A stretch of 64,000 nucleotides of DNA from Puffinus mauretanicus (Eukaryota; Chordata; Aves; Procellariiformes; Procellariidae): contig JAJKFH010000102.1 in NCBI GenBank assembly GCA_023333565.1, positions 4,791,001 through 4,855,000 on the forward strand. Reading direction: 5' to 3'. Below the pieces are notes generated by a model. It was not told the DNA's origin. It made no database searches and saw only the letters and a program-made list of their open reading frames with translations. Below, in pieces: positions 37,101 through 49,376 of this stretch (position 1 is the stretch's first letter; the number at the start of each line of letters is the position of its first letter). The position numbers and the translations under genes were made by a program.

Positions 37101-39070
37101 TAGACATTCATGTATTATTATAAACAGAATTTGTGTGAAATGTAAAGAGAACATTTTAGAAACTGTTGAAAGGTTTGTATTTGAAAGAATTGTATTTTCT
37201 GTGCCTCTATTATAGTCTTCCAGGTAGCCAAAATTTATTAAGGAAAGTGGGTCTGGAGGGAGACATCATTCTTTTGTCTTTTACTTTTCCTGAAACATTC
37301 CAATTTTTAAGAAAGGGGGAAAAAAAGTTATCTTTCCTGATTTAATGGATATATCCTTTTCTTTCTTGTTTTCTTTCTTTTAGAAGAAAGAAACATTTCT
37401 TTTAGAAATGAGAAACAGAGGAATTTGTAAATGAGGACAATTTAATAAAAAAAATTCTATTGCTATGCTTATTAGTTTTTTCTGCAAAAAAAGGGTGTCA
37501 CCTTAATCTAAAAACATAGTGAACTTAAGGATTCACTCTGAGAAAAAGGTGCAGAGATTGTAATTGAAGTTCATGCTTAGATCACCATTCAAAGTGGTAT
37601 GCATCGTTTTGGTTATCTGGCTTAGTGTAACTTCATAAATGCTTTTTTTTTTCAGCACAGTTAAAGCAAACCAAAGCACACAACACATGGAATCACTAAG
37701 TTGAGTGCTTGAAAGAGTAGTTCAGCCTCTAACTTGGAGATTTCATTTCAACCTATTTAACTTTTCATTTCTCTTCTCATTCCTCACTGTGGGTGACAGG
37801 AGCCTATGTCACCTAGAGTTTGACTTCAAATAAAACAAAAATAAATAAAGTTGGGATGAATACCTTCTGTTGTAATATAGATTTTCATTGCAAGGGGCTA
37901 TTATCTAAGCTAATACAGTATAGATCTTAGGGACATATTGGAAAAGCTATTTGTGGAGCTAAGCTTTAGCAATTTCTGAGCACAATTTTCATCTCAGTAG
38001 CTTGTTTTTTTTCCTGCTAGGAAATACATTTTTTACTAGATTATTAAATCAGATGTTTCTATTTCTTTTATGTGATAAAGTACCCAGCACAATTGTGTAC
38101 TTTATGTGGTATTGCTATTCCGTGTCTTTTGTGTTTTTAGGCTACGTCTGTATCAGTAAATGAAACAGGCCAAGGCCTTGAGGGCAAGTGGCCCAGAATA
38201 GATTTCGGTTTTAGAACTAAGCGCTCTTCCTAAAAACGATACCCTCATGCCTACTGACAGCAGTCTCCAGTACATGCTGCCCATCTGAACCATAGGAGTA
38301 GGCACACGCCAAAATCATATCAGGAAGTTTGGTAGTAACAGCATGAATGATGGTGAGCTTCTGCAGAAGTTCATGCCCTTGCCTGAAAAACATGCAACCT
38401 CAGGCTTTGAAGGTATACCTGTTTTGAAAAACAAAGAAACAAAAAAGACTGAAATTTATTTATATTTTTTATATTATTTATCTAAATAAAATATTATTTA
38501 TATTTGTTTTCCTTTATATATATGCCATATCCAAGCTTTTGGGGTGTAGTGTTTTGAATATTAGTTGGAGATCCATGTCTTCTATGTTCTTTGACTTAAC
38601 TTTTCTTCACCCTAGGATAAAAACTGGTAGAATATGAAGAAATTTGAGCCACAAAACAAGAGGAAGATGTGAATGAAACTGCTGTTAAAGCGACCATTAG
38701 TACGAAGCTTTCCTACCTGCTTGTTTTAGATTCCTGCATTAAGTGTGCTATACAAATGTAAAATAATGGAAATAATATGGAGATTTTCTTTAATATTTGT
38801 CAGAATTAGTATTTTAATATTTAGATCAGTTATTTAAGGCATCCTGTTGCTATTATTTAGGAGTCCAGGGTAATAATATTAATAATAATTTAATAATAAT
38901 AATAAAAAATATGTCTGGAAATAAGGATCAGGCAAAAGAATATTCAAGCTCCAGATTAAGAAAATATTTCCACCCTGTGGAGAAAGCTCTAAAGCAAAAA
39001 AAAGACCAAAGAAGTGTACTGCTTTCATTACACTGGATATTTTTGGATTTAACTTTTATTCTGTGCTTAG
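34111..39070. other. DNA upstream of the first PIK3C2G coding exon
   Basis: No gene recognised. Frames of 60-95 codons occur on both strands around 34.2-36.9 kb, where GC is somewhat higher, and shadow one another. Possible pieces of PIK3C2G 5' transcript structure are an acceptor-like 'cttttcttcaccctag' ending at 38615 and an isolated donor-like 'ctcag|gtaaga' at 36042. Simple tracts: poly-A at about 35760-35792, and AAT repeats at about 38868-38908. Confidence 0.5.
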
Positions 39071-39173
39071 TTTCAGTGGGTATGTAGCTCCAGTTCTGAA
39101 CATTACTCTCTTGACCTTGGAACTATTGTAAAACTTCCCTGAGGATTGATAAGACCGAAGAGAAGAATCAGCG

Positions 39174-39833
39174 ATGGCATACTATGGGATGGTGCCTTTC
39201 TCACACAATGAATTTCATGAAGGACAGGCTGGGGACCAAGCATCTTACCCAATGTACCATTCTGGTTCTGCTGGAGAGGTTCGTCTAGGATTTGATCAAA
39301 TAGTTGATGAAGTCAACAATCAATTTGTTTTTTATGGTTCATCACATTCACATCATCATGAAGAAAATTTTTTCCCATCAGACGTCTTTGGTCTGAACGT
39401 GCCTGATCAGCAGTTTTATGGTCAGCCTCTAGTTGCTTATGGTGAACTTTACCCTGGAAATCCTGTCGCTCACTGGCAACAAGGCACAGTGTCACCAATG
39501 GTTGGCTTCAGATCTTCTTTACTATCTGATTACAGAAACTTCCCTCTGGTGGATCCCTACCCCTACAGTCAAGAGAGAGAAATCTATGGAGGGCACAGTA
39601 TAACTCCAGTCACAAATGTGTTTGATTCAAATGTGGAAAGAGGCAACAGAAATCTGAGTTTTCAGATAGGCTTTGACAATGTAGACGCTCAATGTCCTGT
39701 TTTCTTAGACAACTATCCATTTGGACAAGAAGCGAGAGATGAAAGTGGAAATGGGAAAGCTTGTTTAACCGACACTTCCAGAAGTTTCGGCGTAGGACCT
39801 ACCTGGCCCAGCAGCTCTGGGCATGACAGAGAG
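39174..39833 (+). CDS. PIK3C2G: PIK3C2G first coding exon: N-terminal part of PI3K class II gamma
   Basis: Encodes residues 1-220 of phosphatidylinositol 4-phosphate 3-kinase C2 domain-containing subunit gamma, which makes 3-phosphoinositides at endosomal membranes and is liver-enriched in mammals. The start ATG has G at -3 and at +4, and the protein opens MAY, as the mammalian one does. Identity rests on LGFDQIVDEV (residues 38-47), which matches the mammalian LGFDQIVDE block, plus weaker co-linear blocks (AHWQQ...VGF, residues 99-112; FQIGFD, 163-168). The rest is low-complexity, rich in Tyr, Phe, Ser and Gly, with a His cluster (SHSHHHEE, 57-64), and is probably disordered. The exon ends at a donor (gag|gtattt, GT at 39834) after a complete codon; the frame runs on only ten codons into the intron. 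A probable 5' splice boundary is 'tctgtgcttag' at 39060-39070, which would leave about 100 bases of 5' UTR in this exon. Confidence 0.93.
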
Positions 39834-40479
39834 GTATTTAAATTTTCTCATATTAACAGTGCTTAAAGCTCTTTATTCTTGCTTGTGTCCTTGCACTTTG
39901 TGTATTCACTCACACTGATGCAACATGGATTAGAAGCATTTGATTTAAAGACCTGATGAAAAACAAAACATTTATGCCTTGGGGAAAGCAGAATTTTTTG
40001 CTCCTGCAGAGATTTTTTGTCATATGTCTTACGATTCAGCTGGCCAAAAGCAACTGTGAGACTTCTTATTCGCTTCTTATTTGGTCTTTACTACTTCCAA
40101 AGATAGAGATGCAGGGAAGCGTCAGGTGTATTTTCCAATAATTGTGTAACTTGATTTCTTGGCAGTCAGAATTTCCCACGGTATTTTTGTATCTTTAGAA
40201 GGAGGATGCCCTCAAACAAACAGTACATGATTAGTTAAGAGTTTTTATACAGTATGAAAACCTCCGGGCATCTTCTTCCTTTGATTCTAATATCAGAAGA
40301 GAACTCAGCAGACCATAAAACGTTACTCCTGAAGGGAAGGTGCCTACTCTGGCTAGTTAATGAGGATTTTATACTGGCAGAATCTGTGACCTACCTGTTT
40401 CATGTTTTAACCAACTTCTACTTAAAAAGTCAGCAATCTACCTATTAAAAAAGTCTTCATTTTAAAGTAATAGGGCCAG

Positions 40480-40565
40480 TTCCTCACCTAGTCTAAAATG
40501 AAGTATCTCCATTAACTCTAATGGAAACTTGCCATTCTGCACCAGAAAAGAATCTAGATTGTGGT
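40480..40565. mobile_element. Palindromic MITE-like relic
   Basis: The left half ('ggccagttcctcacctagtc', 'gaagtatctccattaac') and right half ('tctaatggaaacttgcc', 'ctgcaccagaaaagaatct') are imperfect reverse complements around the centre 'ccattaactctaatgg'. This follows the common sauropsid element whose consensus centres on 'ctccattgacttcaatggag' with flanks 'gccagattctc.gctggtgtaaa'. Those elements are thought to be non-autonomous DNA transposons; the family is not assigned here. Confidence 0.55.
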
Positions 40566-41352
40566 CTAGAATGCTCCAGTAGGCTCATTTTATGGCTCAT
40601 CGAACCATAAAACTACCACAGAGGGATAAGTACAGAAATGTGGAGTAAGATGTGTTTGAAAGAGATAACAAAGCTGTATAGTCTGATATAAAACCTGAGA
40701 TTCAAAATAACAACACATTATACTGAACCTGTTTTTCTGTTGAGCCAGACTGTTGTCTCTGTGTCTAGTTTGGCTGGCGTATCCTGATCCTGAGAGGTGA
40801 GACATACCATGTCCTGCCTTCACCATATTCTGCATGCACTTATGTGTGCATATATAATTATTTTCTAAAAATAAACGTATTTACTATAACTGTGGAAGCT
40901 GGATCCTATGACATACACTATCTTTTGCTGTCTTTTTGAAGCAAGTACTTTACCTTTTTTCCCTCCTTCCATCAGGTGTTCATAGCTCCATTCGTGGCTT
41001 TGCTGTTTTTAATAATGATGTCTTACAGGACTCCCATAACTCTCTCTGATGTTATATCTCTCCCATTTTCCTTCTTTCAAAATCCTGACATAGAGAAGGA
41101 AAAACAAAATGATAAATTCTCCCTTTCCTCTAGTCCTTGTTAGCATTCTGAATCATTATAGGAATCCTGAAATAGCCTACAGGATACCTCTACACCGTGA
41201 ATATTAAAAGACAGTTTAGGTTCACCTTCTGCTTTTAACTCCTGGTGATCACAGTATCATAAAGCAAAGGGGAAGAGACACTTGATTGACTTGTTGCTAT
41301 GTCTGTGAATAGGGAGAACTATAGAAGTAAACATATGCAGACCCAGACAGAT

Positions 41353-41378
41353 GGGGAGGCGAGGGGGGAGGGGGGACC
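41353..41378 (+). other. G-rich run in PIK3C2G intron
   Basis: Runs of 4, 6 and 6 G with short spacers (ggggaggcgaggggggaggg type) on the transcribed-sense strand. It is borderline for a four-strand quadruplex, because the third run would have to be shared. Confidence 0.45.
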
Positions 41379-41449
41379 GGAATATATCTGAGGACAGGAA
41401 CTCTTAAGAATAATCCTGGGCACCACATTTTGGAAATTCAGTGATGAAT

Positions 41450-42200
41450 ACAAAAGAGGAGGGGATGAATAGGTGGAGAGACAAAAGGTCGTTGTTGCTT
41501 TTTACTTATGATAGGAAAACTAAAGCATGCTGACATCATGATGAAAAAAACAAGCCTTCTCATGAGAAAAGTAGAAAATAGTGGGATACAAATGAGCAGG
41601 AGGAGATTAAATTGTGTTATGGGAAGAAGAGGTGCTAGGGGAAGCAGGCATATAAGAACAGGCACAAATGCTTCTGTGACGGAGGAGGAGAGAATTATAG
41701 GGGAGAGAAGAGATGAGTGAGTCAAGGGCAACTACAATCAAATGTGTGGGAGGATTTGATTAAGTCAGGAAAGTATTTGAGCTGTTTCGCTAGAAGAGGA
41801 AGAAATGGGAGAGAAGAGAGAATTGATTTGTGGCAGAAAAATCAGTGTGGTCACAGGAATTCCTTCAGGGAGAAACAGCCATGTCAGGATAGAAAGAGAG
41901 CCAAGGCAAGGGGCTGGCAACTGAACCTTGAGATGGTAAGAAAGGGAAAATAAGAATGAGAGAAAGCTGAGAAAGGGAAGGGTAAAAAAAGCCTGTGAAG
42001 GAGTAACTCATTGCTACTGGGCAGGCAGCTTTGGAAAAGATAAGAAGGGCTGCGGGGTGACAGGGCTGGTGCCGAGTAAGACTGTCAGAACAGTTGGAAA
42101 AGTGGAGCACAACAGCAAAAGAAAGAGAACGAGCACAGATTGGATTGGTGAGGTCCAGGATGAGTAAATGATGCATTTGAGTAGTAGGACATGAGAATGA
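41450..42200 (+). repeat. Purine-rich stretch
   Basis: About 750 bases with a strong excess of A and G on the plus strand (agagaagagatgag, gggagagaagagagaattg type words), without a fixed period. It creates stop-poor frames on the complementary strand (97, 103 and 91 codons), which I regard as by-products of composition rather than genes. Confidence 0.6.
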
Positions 42201-43088
42201 GCACTGCAGACAGAGTCAAATGGAAAGGATGCTGAAACATGGAGATCAGCATTGAGATAGGTCATAGGTATGCAAGATGAAATATTCACATTGCTGAAAT
42301 CATACTGTCATTCTGATCCTTAGCTCTTGGATGCAGTTGTATGGCCCTAGGCTTTATTTAATGTGTGCTAATCAAAATATGTCCAGTGTAATAAAGGAAA
42401 AGTTAATTTTCTCTGGCCTGGTCATCACCAAGTCAGACGTTCAAAAATACTAAACAGTCTACGTAACATCCCTGTGAAAAGAGATTTTATTTTCTCCGTA
42501 TTAGAAAGAAAACTGAAATACAACCTAAAAAGTATCCAACAGATTTGGCGGCTCCATCTATGATATTTAGGATCTAATGTTTTCAGAATAACTAGCAAGA
42601 CTCGCTTCTTCATCCAAGTGCAATCATCAGACCAAACTTCATGATTTCAGTTTGGGTGCTCTAGAAATGACAAATACACAATCAGTGTTCATTTTTGGGA
42701 AGAATGGTTCAGGGGACTTGATTAGCATAATGTGAGAAATCTGTGGATGGGAAAAGATAGATACGAGTCATCCAGGGATGCACTCTGTTGCTTTATCCCT
42801 GCTGTCATCAGTTCTCTCCATACGCAATTCTCTGTCTCATTCACTGCACACTTGCAATGAGTGGAGACTGGAGTCCTATAGAAAAATAATTGTGATCGTG
42901 TAATTAATATCTTACCTTTATATGCAATGGGAAGGAATTAAAGTTTCTGGACACCTGAAAAGAGAAACGACAAAACTAAATCTCTCATCCACATGATTCA
43001 CCAATGGAGTTCGAACTATATATTTAATACATACACCTCCGCCACCAGAACTAATTTGAGTTAGTTAGCAATGGTATATTAATTCCTT

Positions 43089-43126
43089 CTGTGTAGACTA
43101 ATTCCCTCTATTGCTAGTCTACACAG
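43089..43126. repeat. Perfect 12-base inverted repeat (possible MITE end pair)
   Basis: CTGTGTAGACTA (43089-43100) and TAGTCTACACAG (43115-43126) are perfect reverse complements with a 14-base spacer. The GTGTAGAC word is also frequent at ends of sauropsid non-autonomous DNA transposons, so this may be a shrunken or nested remnant. It could equally be a chance hairpin. Confidence 0.6.
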
Positions 43127-43669
43127 GATGCATGTTTGCCATTAGGATTCACTCGGAAATACTGCCAGTAAAGGTGCAGAGAGGCAGAGGGCTCCTGTGT
43201 TACTTCTGTCTCCTGCAGGGGAGGGTTCGGATTCCAGCTTTGTCTGTTAGGCTCCTTTTTGCCATCCCTTAGTCATTATTTAATCACATTCTTCTTCAAG
43301 CCATGAACTTGAGGATCTATACCCCTGTTCTCATGGCCAATCATCCTTTCGCAGTCTTGGCCTTCTCCTTGCTTAATTCCTCTCTGTTCCTCCTTCCTCA
43401 GTTCCCAAATGCAGTTTTGCTTTTTTAATATTTTCAGTCCCATTCAATGCCGTGTCCCAGCCTTACCTTTTCTTACCTGTGGCCTAGTTTTCTCAGCTTT
43501 TCATTTATCCACTATTTCTCTTTTTCCATGCACTTTTTCTAGGGCATTGTACCTGCTCTGTAATGACAGAACTGCAGGTGGAAAAGGAACTTTTTGTGTT
43601 GCTGGAAGCAGCAGGTTTCCAGCCTTCCCTCCTGTGGGAATCTCCATCCACTCCTCCTGTAGGGTAGTC

Positions 43670-44209
43670 TTAAGTTGTCCCTCCTTTGCAGCACAGGGCT
43701 CGGGTGGTCCTTAGCTCTGTAGAGTCCCTGTCAATCTCCTGTTCCTCTTTCTGGCTGCTCACCTCCTCCTGCAGCTCCTTCACCAGCAGCTTGACACTGC
43801 AGCCAGAGCACAGCTCCCACCAGCGAGGCCACTGCCGTCCCCAGCCCCAGGGAGTGGCACCAGACAAGCCCTGCAGCCAGAGACCTGGGCTGCAACATCC
43901 TTCCGCTGGAGCTCTGTGCAGGTCAAAGTCTCTGCTGTCCACGGGGCCAGTTTCTGTACCCCATGATGAAGATTGTGCCATGTGGCATGTCATCCCCACC
44001 ACTGCATAGCCTTCAGTGCAGGTTCTGGGCTCCCTTTGCACCCCTGCTGCAACAACTGCTGTAGCTTTACCCGCCTGCTGTGCTCTGCGAGCTGTGCTCC
44101 TGCTCCTGGCTGTAGAGCTCACCCGCAAACACAGCAATGTCTCTCTGAGCTTGTTCTGGCTTGAATTCCTCCATCTGGAACGTAGGGGTACACAATACCC
44201 TAGATGCAA
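43670..44209 (-). pseudogene. Probable CR1 LINE ORF1 remnant
   Basis: The minus-strand frame of 179 codons lies in a GC-rich island unlike its surroundings. Its C-terminal part (CSGCSVKLLVKELQEEVSSQ, then EIDRD) resembles the segment of avian CR1 ORF1 proteins with a short cysteine pair followed by 'LVxELxEEVxxLRSIRExExEID'. The N-terminal part is not recognisable. If correct, it is the 5' end of a CR1 copy inserted antisense in the PIK3C2G intron, without the rest of the element. The match is by memory and partial; a chance frame in GC-rich DNA is the alternative. Confidence 0.35.
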
Positions 44210-45785
44210 ACTTCCGAGAGCTTTGTCAATATACCTTTTTGTAAAACTGTCTACCCTGAAGTAAGTATGATCAGGAATGGTTTTTGGTGGTGGTGGTCTT
44301 TTGTTTGTGTTGTGGGTTTTTTTATGACTACATAATTTTGGGACGCCATTAGTGTTACCAAATCATTCATAATTTCTAAACAGTGAACCTCCACCAGAAG
44401 TTCTTATTACTGTCTGGTGAGGTAAATTGTCAGGTAGGTGTCTAACCAAGGTGGAAAAAAATGAACCAGTGGAGGTGCTATGTTTTCAGAGACTTTTGAA
44501 GGAGCTTTGTCAGCAGTCTTTAGAATCGGGGGGTGATGGACTACTAATTTGTATTGCTACATTTAATTTCACTCTTTTATTTCAACCCTCAGGGTTATCC
44601 ATTGTTTTTCCTACCAGACATTTCTATTTTTCCCTCTATTGGTTATACCCCCTTATTATCTTTAAATTTCATAAGCACTGTCCTAATGCTTGTGTTATTG
44701 TGGTTAATGAAAATACTACATACAATGAGACCCAAGACTGATGGTATCTATAAAATGTTTGTAACATCTGAGCTTTCAGTTCTGCCGTTGTGATCTCCCC
44801 ACTAGCCAGCTCCCGACAGATCTTTCATCTTTTATGCTCATCCCATCTTTTAAACTGTAACTAAAATTTCCCAGCCTGCATCTTTTCATGCATATTGTAC
44901 TTCCTTGTCCAGGAAAAAAAAAAATCTTAAATTTGGTTTATTATTCATTATTATTTTTTATAAATTTACATACTGGTATGTAAATTATTATTAAAATGAT
45001 AAAATACACCTTTCGCCATATCTCACCTTCCTCTTCTGTCACATGTCATTAGCTGCTTCTCTTTCTGACGGGGTTTAAAAGTTGGTATCTCAGCTGAGTC
45101 TCTATATACAACAGCAGAATGGGCTTGCAGATATAATAGTATTAAGCTCTTCCCTGGAGGTAATGTTCTGACTGAAGGGTACTATGGCAAACAGACAAGG
45201 GGGTGCTTTGACCCTAAACAGTGGCTCAGACCTGTGCTCTCCAAGTTTAGAGAAAGTATCTGGGGATTTTTCACGTTCAGCAGAGTACACTGGCTTCCTC
45301 TTATCTGTCTTAGGGACTTACGTGACCGGTTTATGGAGTTTGAAGGGATCCTGAGCTTCCTTCCAGCACAGAAAGAGAGAAAATAAGGATTAAAATTCAC
45401 TGCAGCATAAGCTTAATTTTGTCCCCTCTCTCTTTGGTAAACTAAGCATACATCTTCTGCGTTTAGAGTTATCTGTGCTCTGACACTAGTGAATTTTGAA
45501 AGCTTTGTCTGGAATTCCTTATATTCTGCACGGCGCGGAAAAAAATAATTGTTAAACTCAGGATAGCTGATGCTTTGTGACTTTGTGTTTTTTCTCTGAA
45601 AGCATTTAGAGTGCAGTCAAAGTGGGATTTCTGCTTATTTGGAGCTCCATCAAGTCAGGGGAGGGATGATAAGGTACGAAAATTAGTTCTCTTGGAACCA
45701 AATGCAAGGTTAGCCTTATGCTCTGTCTGCTTCTGTTATCTAAATAACTGAGCTGTTTCTTCTGGTGTCATTTTGGTATTTTTAG

Positions 45786-45868
45786 GCTACAGGTTGGTCT
45801 ATCCAGCTGCTTGAAGCAAATCAAGGAAGTAATGAAAACACAGTTGCTTTTTGCAATGCAGTGGCAAA
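45786..45868 (+). CDS. PIK3C2G: PIK3C2G coding exon 2
   Basis: Encodes residues 221-247 and two bases of codon 248 (ATGWSIQLLEANQGSNENTV, then AFCNAVAK). It matches mammalian PIK3C2G around 'GCSIQLVE...LASFCNKVKK', just before the Ras-binding domain. The acceptor is 'tggtatttttag' ending at 45785; the donor is 'aaa|gtaagt', GT at 45869. Its entry phase fits the previous exon exactly. At 83 bases it is shorter than usual open-frame cut-offs and was found by phase and homology. The sequence between it and the domain looks like a linker. Confidence 0.92.
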
Positions 45869-48800
45869 GTAAGTAATGAAAAAAACTTTATTCAGCCAAC
45901 TATGACATTTCACTTATTTATATTAATTGGATTGGTTATCCCTGCATTCCTGAACAGTGCCATAATTCCAGTATCTACTTAAATATGGAAATGCTCCTAA
46001 TTTTGGTTTAAAGATTAAAATCCACAAAGGAATGTTAATTCCAAAAATATTTTCTCCCTTAGCTGTCCCCTTTATCAGTGATAAGTACATTTAACTCTTC
46101 AGTGTTGATGGTTTACAGTGTGTGAAACTTAAGATCCTTTTTCTGGCATTGTCTTGGACAATATTAGTGCCTGTGTAGCTCGAAGCAGGAAAAAAGAATT
46201 GGAGGAACTGACTGACTGAAAACAGAATTACTGCATACTGTCATGATGAAAAGTGAGACTTAGCAAGCAACAAAACCTCCTTTAATTATTGTTTGCCATT
46301 ACAGTTAATAGTGTGGCTTAATAGGATAGAACGTTTTTTACTTTCTTAATCTTTTTCAGAAAAAGAAATTGTGTTGAAAACCAAGAGCACTAAGTAATAC
46401 AAGTTTTTAGACTATCTGTGCAGATTCATTTTCCTTTGTAGATATTCACTGATCACACTATCAAGTCGTTAGCACAAATGCATGCTTTTTCCCCCAGAAA
46501 AGTAGTTGGAAAATGGAATGCTGTTTTTTTTTTTAATTAGACTTTAATGAATTGACTGTGTTCAAGGTTGGCCAAACCTGCTTCTCTTAAAAGAAAAAAA
46601 AAAGAATCCGGTTTGATGTTGCCCTGAAATTAACAATGAATATATTACATATTAATTCGGAGTGGATGGTCAGCTTCAAAACATACTCATTCACATGCGT
46701 CTCAGTTTTCTTTTTTTCCACAGTTCATCAGTCTGAACCCCAACTCTATTGTACTAATATCAGATGCATGAAGGCACATTCCACATGACAGTCTTTTCTC
46801 TCAGATATTCAGATTTCTTTAATGTCCAAACTTTCTACATTTAACTTTGCACTCTAATTATAGGAAAAGCTTTCTATTGATTTTTTTGTGAATAAATGAG
46901 TTTACTTACATGGCTAAAAAGATTAATAGAATTAAGCCATTCCTGTTTTGCAGTAACTTGTCTAGTGTGCATCACTAGCAAATACTCTTAAAAAGAAAAT
47001 AAGAACAACCTTTGCTTTTCTTCTATCAAATAAATAGGAAAGCATTCTTAGGACAAAACGTCACAGCAAACAAAAGACCAAAGAATGTCATAAATTTGCA
47101 AATAACTAACATATTCAGTCTTGCCAAATGAGCATCCTTCCAGTCCCCAAAGAATCTCAGTAACTGGCAGTTTTGTACATCAGAGGCAAGATGTATAATT
47201 CAAACTCTGTGTTATGCAGACGTGCACCTCCAGCATGTAGCTCAAATAAAAACCCATCATGTTTTTCTCTAGGTAATATTTGTAGAGGTAGCAATCTATA
47301 ATTGAAACATTTCATTGCACACAACTGTAAAGCAGTTTTCAAAATCCCTTTATCAGGTTACTTCTACAATTATGGACATAGCTATAGGTGAACGTTCATC
47401 CGTGGGTGGCTTCAGAATACATCCTAAAGCAAGTTTGATACCAGAAGTTGCCAAGCTGATAGTTGCAGGGTTCAATGCTGCAAAAGGCAGAGTATCTCCA
47501 CTTCCTAGTGGAGATGTGCTCTGCACCACAGAGAAATGCATAGCATTATGAAATGCCATGAGATAGCAAATCCCTATAAATGTTAATACTTTCTGCATAC
47601 GCTGAGTTGTTGCAGCACAGAAAGCAAGTAGCACAAGATTTTCTTCATTTAATACTTGTGCAGTTCTTCAGTTATGCCTTGGAAGACCTAACCTTTCAAA
47701 ATTTTGCGATCGCCGTGTTTTGCCCACCTGCTCAGGCCAGAAGCCCTTTAATCACTTGAAAACAATAGATGGCCATAAATGAGCAACACTTTCGGGAACT
47801 GAATGTGTTTTTATCTGAAAAGCACAAAAAGCAAATTTCTGTCCCCACATTAACCTAAAATATGGATAGTGTGGAGGTAGGGAAGGAGATGAGGTTTGCT
47901 TAGGTTTGAAATGACTGCCGGTAAGTTGAGGAGGTGATTCATGCCCCGTGTGTGTACACAGCCCATTAATTTGATGCTGGAGAAAGCGTAGTGAAGTTTC
48001 CAGTCTTATTCAGTCCTTGGCCTTCTTACAGAAACAGGTTACAAGAGTGAATTTGGTGATAGGGGAAGGTTTTACGTGTACCTTGCTCGCAAAGAAAATA
48101 GCCTGACATCAACTACATAGGTCACCAAAGCAGCCTCTGTAGTATAATGATTTTTTACTGTGAGTATAAATCTATCTTGTACTGGAGGTATTGTCAAGCC
48201 TCATTTTCTCCTACCCCAGTGAAACAACATGCCCCCTGGCTTTTCATTATAAGAAACGGGCTGCTTCATTGGATTACTAATTTTGGAAGCCTGGGCTTTT
48301 TTTCCTTCTCATGCTATAGAAATACATGGCATAAAGTAGTAGTTCATACCGTTGTTTAAGAGACGTGGGCAGTAGCCCTGAGGCAGGAGGTAACATAGTA
48401 ATGAAGAACTTTCTGTGAGAGAACTATGGCTCAAAATACACTGTAATCAGAGACAATATAAAGTGCTGCCAACTCAGAAGCTACAAAATGCTTCTTGAAC
48501 TAACAAACAAAAAAGAATGCAGTATGCTTAGTATAGGATGTTTGAGTTTAGCTACTAAAATATTCAGGCCAATTAGTGAAATTTAAAGCTTCATCTGGTA
48601 CAATATGTGCCTTTACCTGCGGCTGCAAAGTGTATTTGCTTAAAAAGCAAGTTTAATCTCAGCTGACAGACATAATACCTGTGACCAGTGTTCATTAGGA
48701 AATGGTACCTCAGGAGGAATTAGTTTCTGCAAGTCTTTGGTAATTGGAAGGAGGAGGGGCAATATATTTTATAGGTAATGGTATATCAGAGAGACTCAAT

Positions 48801-49376
48801 GACTGTAACAGTTATTGCTCTCTACAGACATTTACATAAATACCCAGGGTTTTAGTAATGATTTCAGTTTGGATTCTAGAGCACTGTGAAAATAGGGACT
48901 TCTTAAGATTTTGCATAGAAAGCATATTCCTGTATTCATTTTGACCAGCTGTCCTAGTTGCAGTTGTCTATGCACGTGCTCTTGGTGAGTTTTATGTTAA
49001 AACTCTGTTATTTAAGCACATATTTGAGCACCCTCATTTCTACTGTGCTCAGTGTACACCGAAGCGTGTGTCTAAACTCCTTTTGGCTTCACTGAGTTCA
49101 AGCTCAGCAGTGATTCTGTGAAGTTTGTGACAATTTTACTGATGGTTTTCCTATTAAGTAAAAGATGTAGTTATATGTACACTATCTGATATGTAAAAAT
49201 AATGAAAATAAAGTTTGGATTGCTACCATTTTCCCCTCTGTTTGCACAAAACTTTATTCCTAGCAGCTGTCTGTATATTGTTATTATAGGTATCTTGTAG
49301 AATTTTTGTTTTGTTCTTATAAGAGAGCTGAAATGCATACCTATTTAGACATAATTTCATCACACCTTCTTTTCAG
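45869..49376 (+). other. PIK3C2G: PIK3C2G intron 2 (between coding exons 2 and 3)
   Basis: About 3.5 kb, GT...AG. It contains a stretch open on both strands at 47.31-47.63 kb (see findings). Otherwise AT-rich, with no repeat recognised. Confidence 0.8.

Larger units (their letters stand above)
39834..45785 (+). other. PIK3C2G: PIK3C2G intron after first coding exon
   Basis: About 6 kb, GT...AG. It contains a palindromic MITE-like relic (40480-40565), a G-rich run (41353-41378), a purine-rich stretch (about 41.45-42.2 kb), a hairpin with 12-base arms (43089-43126), a pyrimidine-rich stretch (about 43.25-43.55 kb) and a CR1 ORF1-like remnant on the minus strand (about 43.67-44.2 kb). Confidence 0.8.

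Noticed and set aside
1..39000. RERGL, the upstream neighbour of PIK3C2G in human
   Set aside because: No Ras-like P-loop or other RERGL exon was recognised on either strand, so it probably lies outside the window.
39313..39498. Minus-strand frame inside the first PIK3C2G coding exon
   Set aside because: It is the shadow of the coding exon on the other strand.
39834..39866. Extension of the first PIK3C2G exon frame to its stop codon
   Set aside because: The ten extra codons lie past a GT donor, and the next exon continues the family alignment in phase.
41438..42289. Minus-strand frames of 91-103 codons
   Set aside because: They mirror a purine-rich plus strand, which depletes stops on the other strand; the products are low-complexity.
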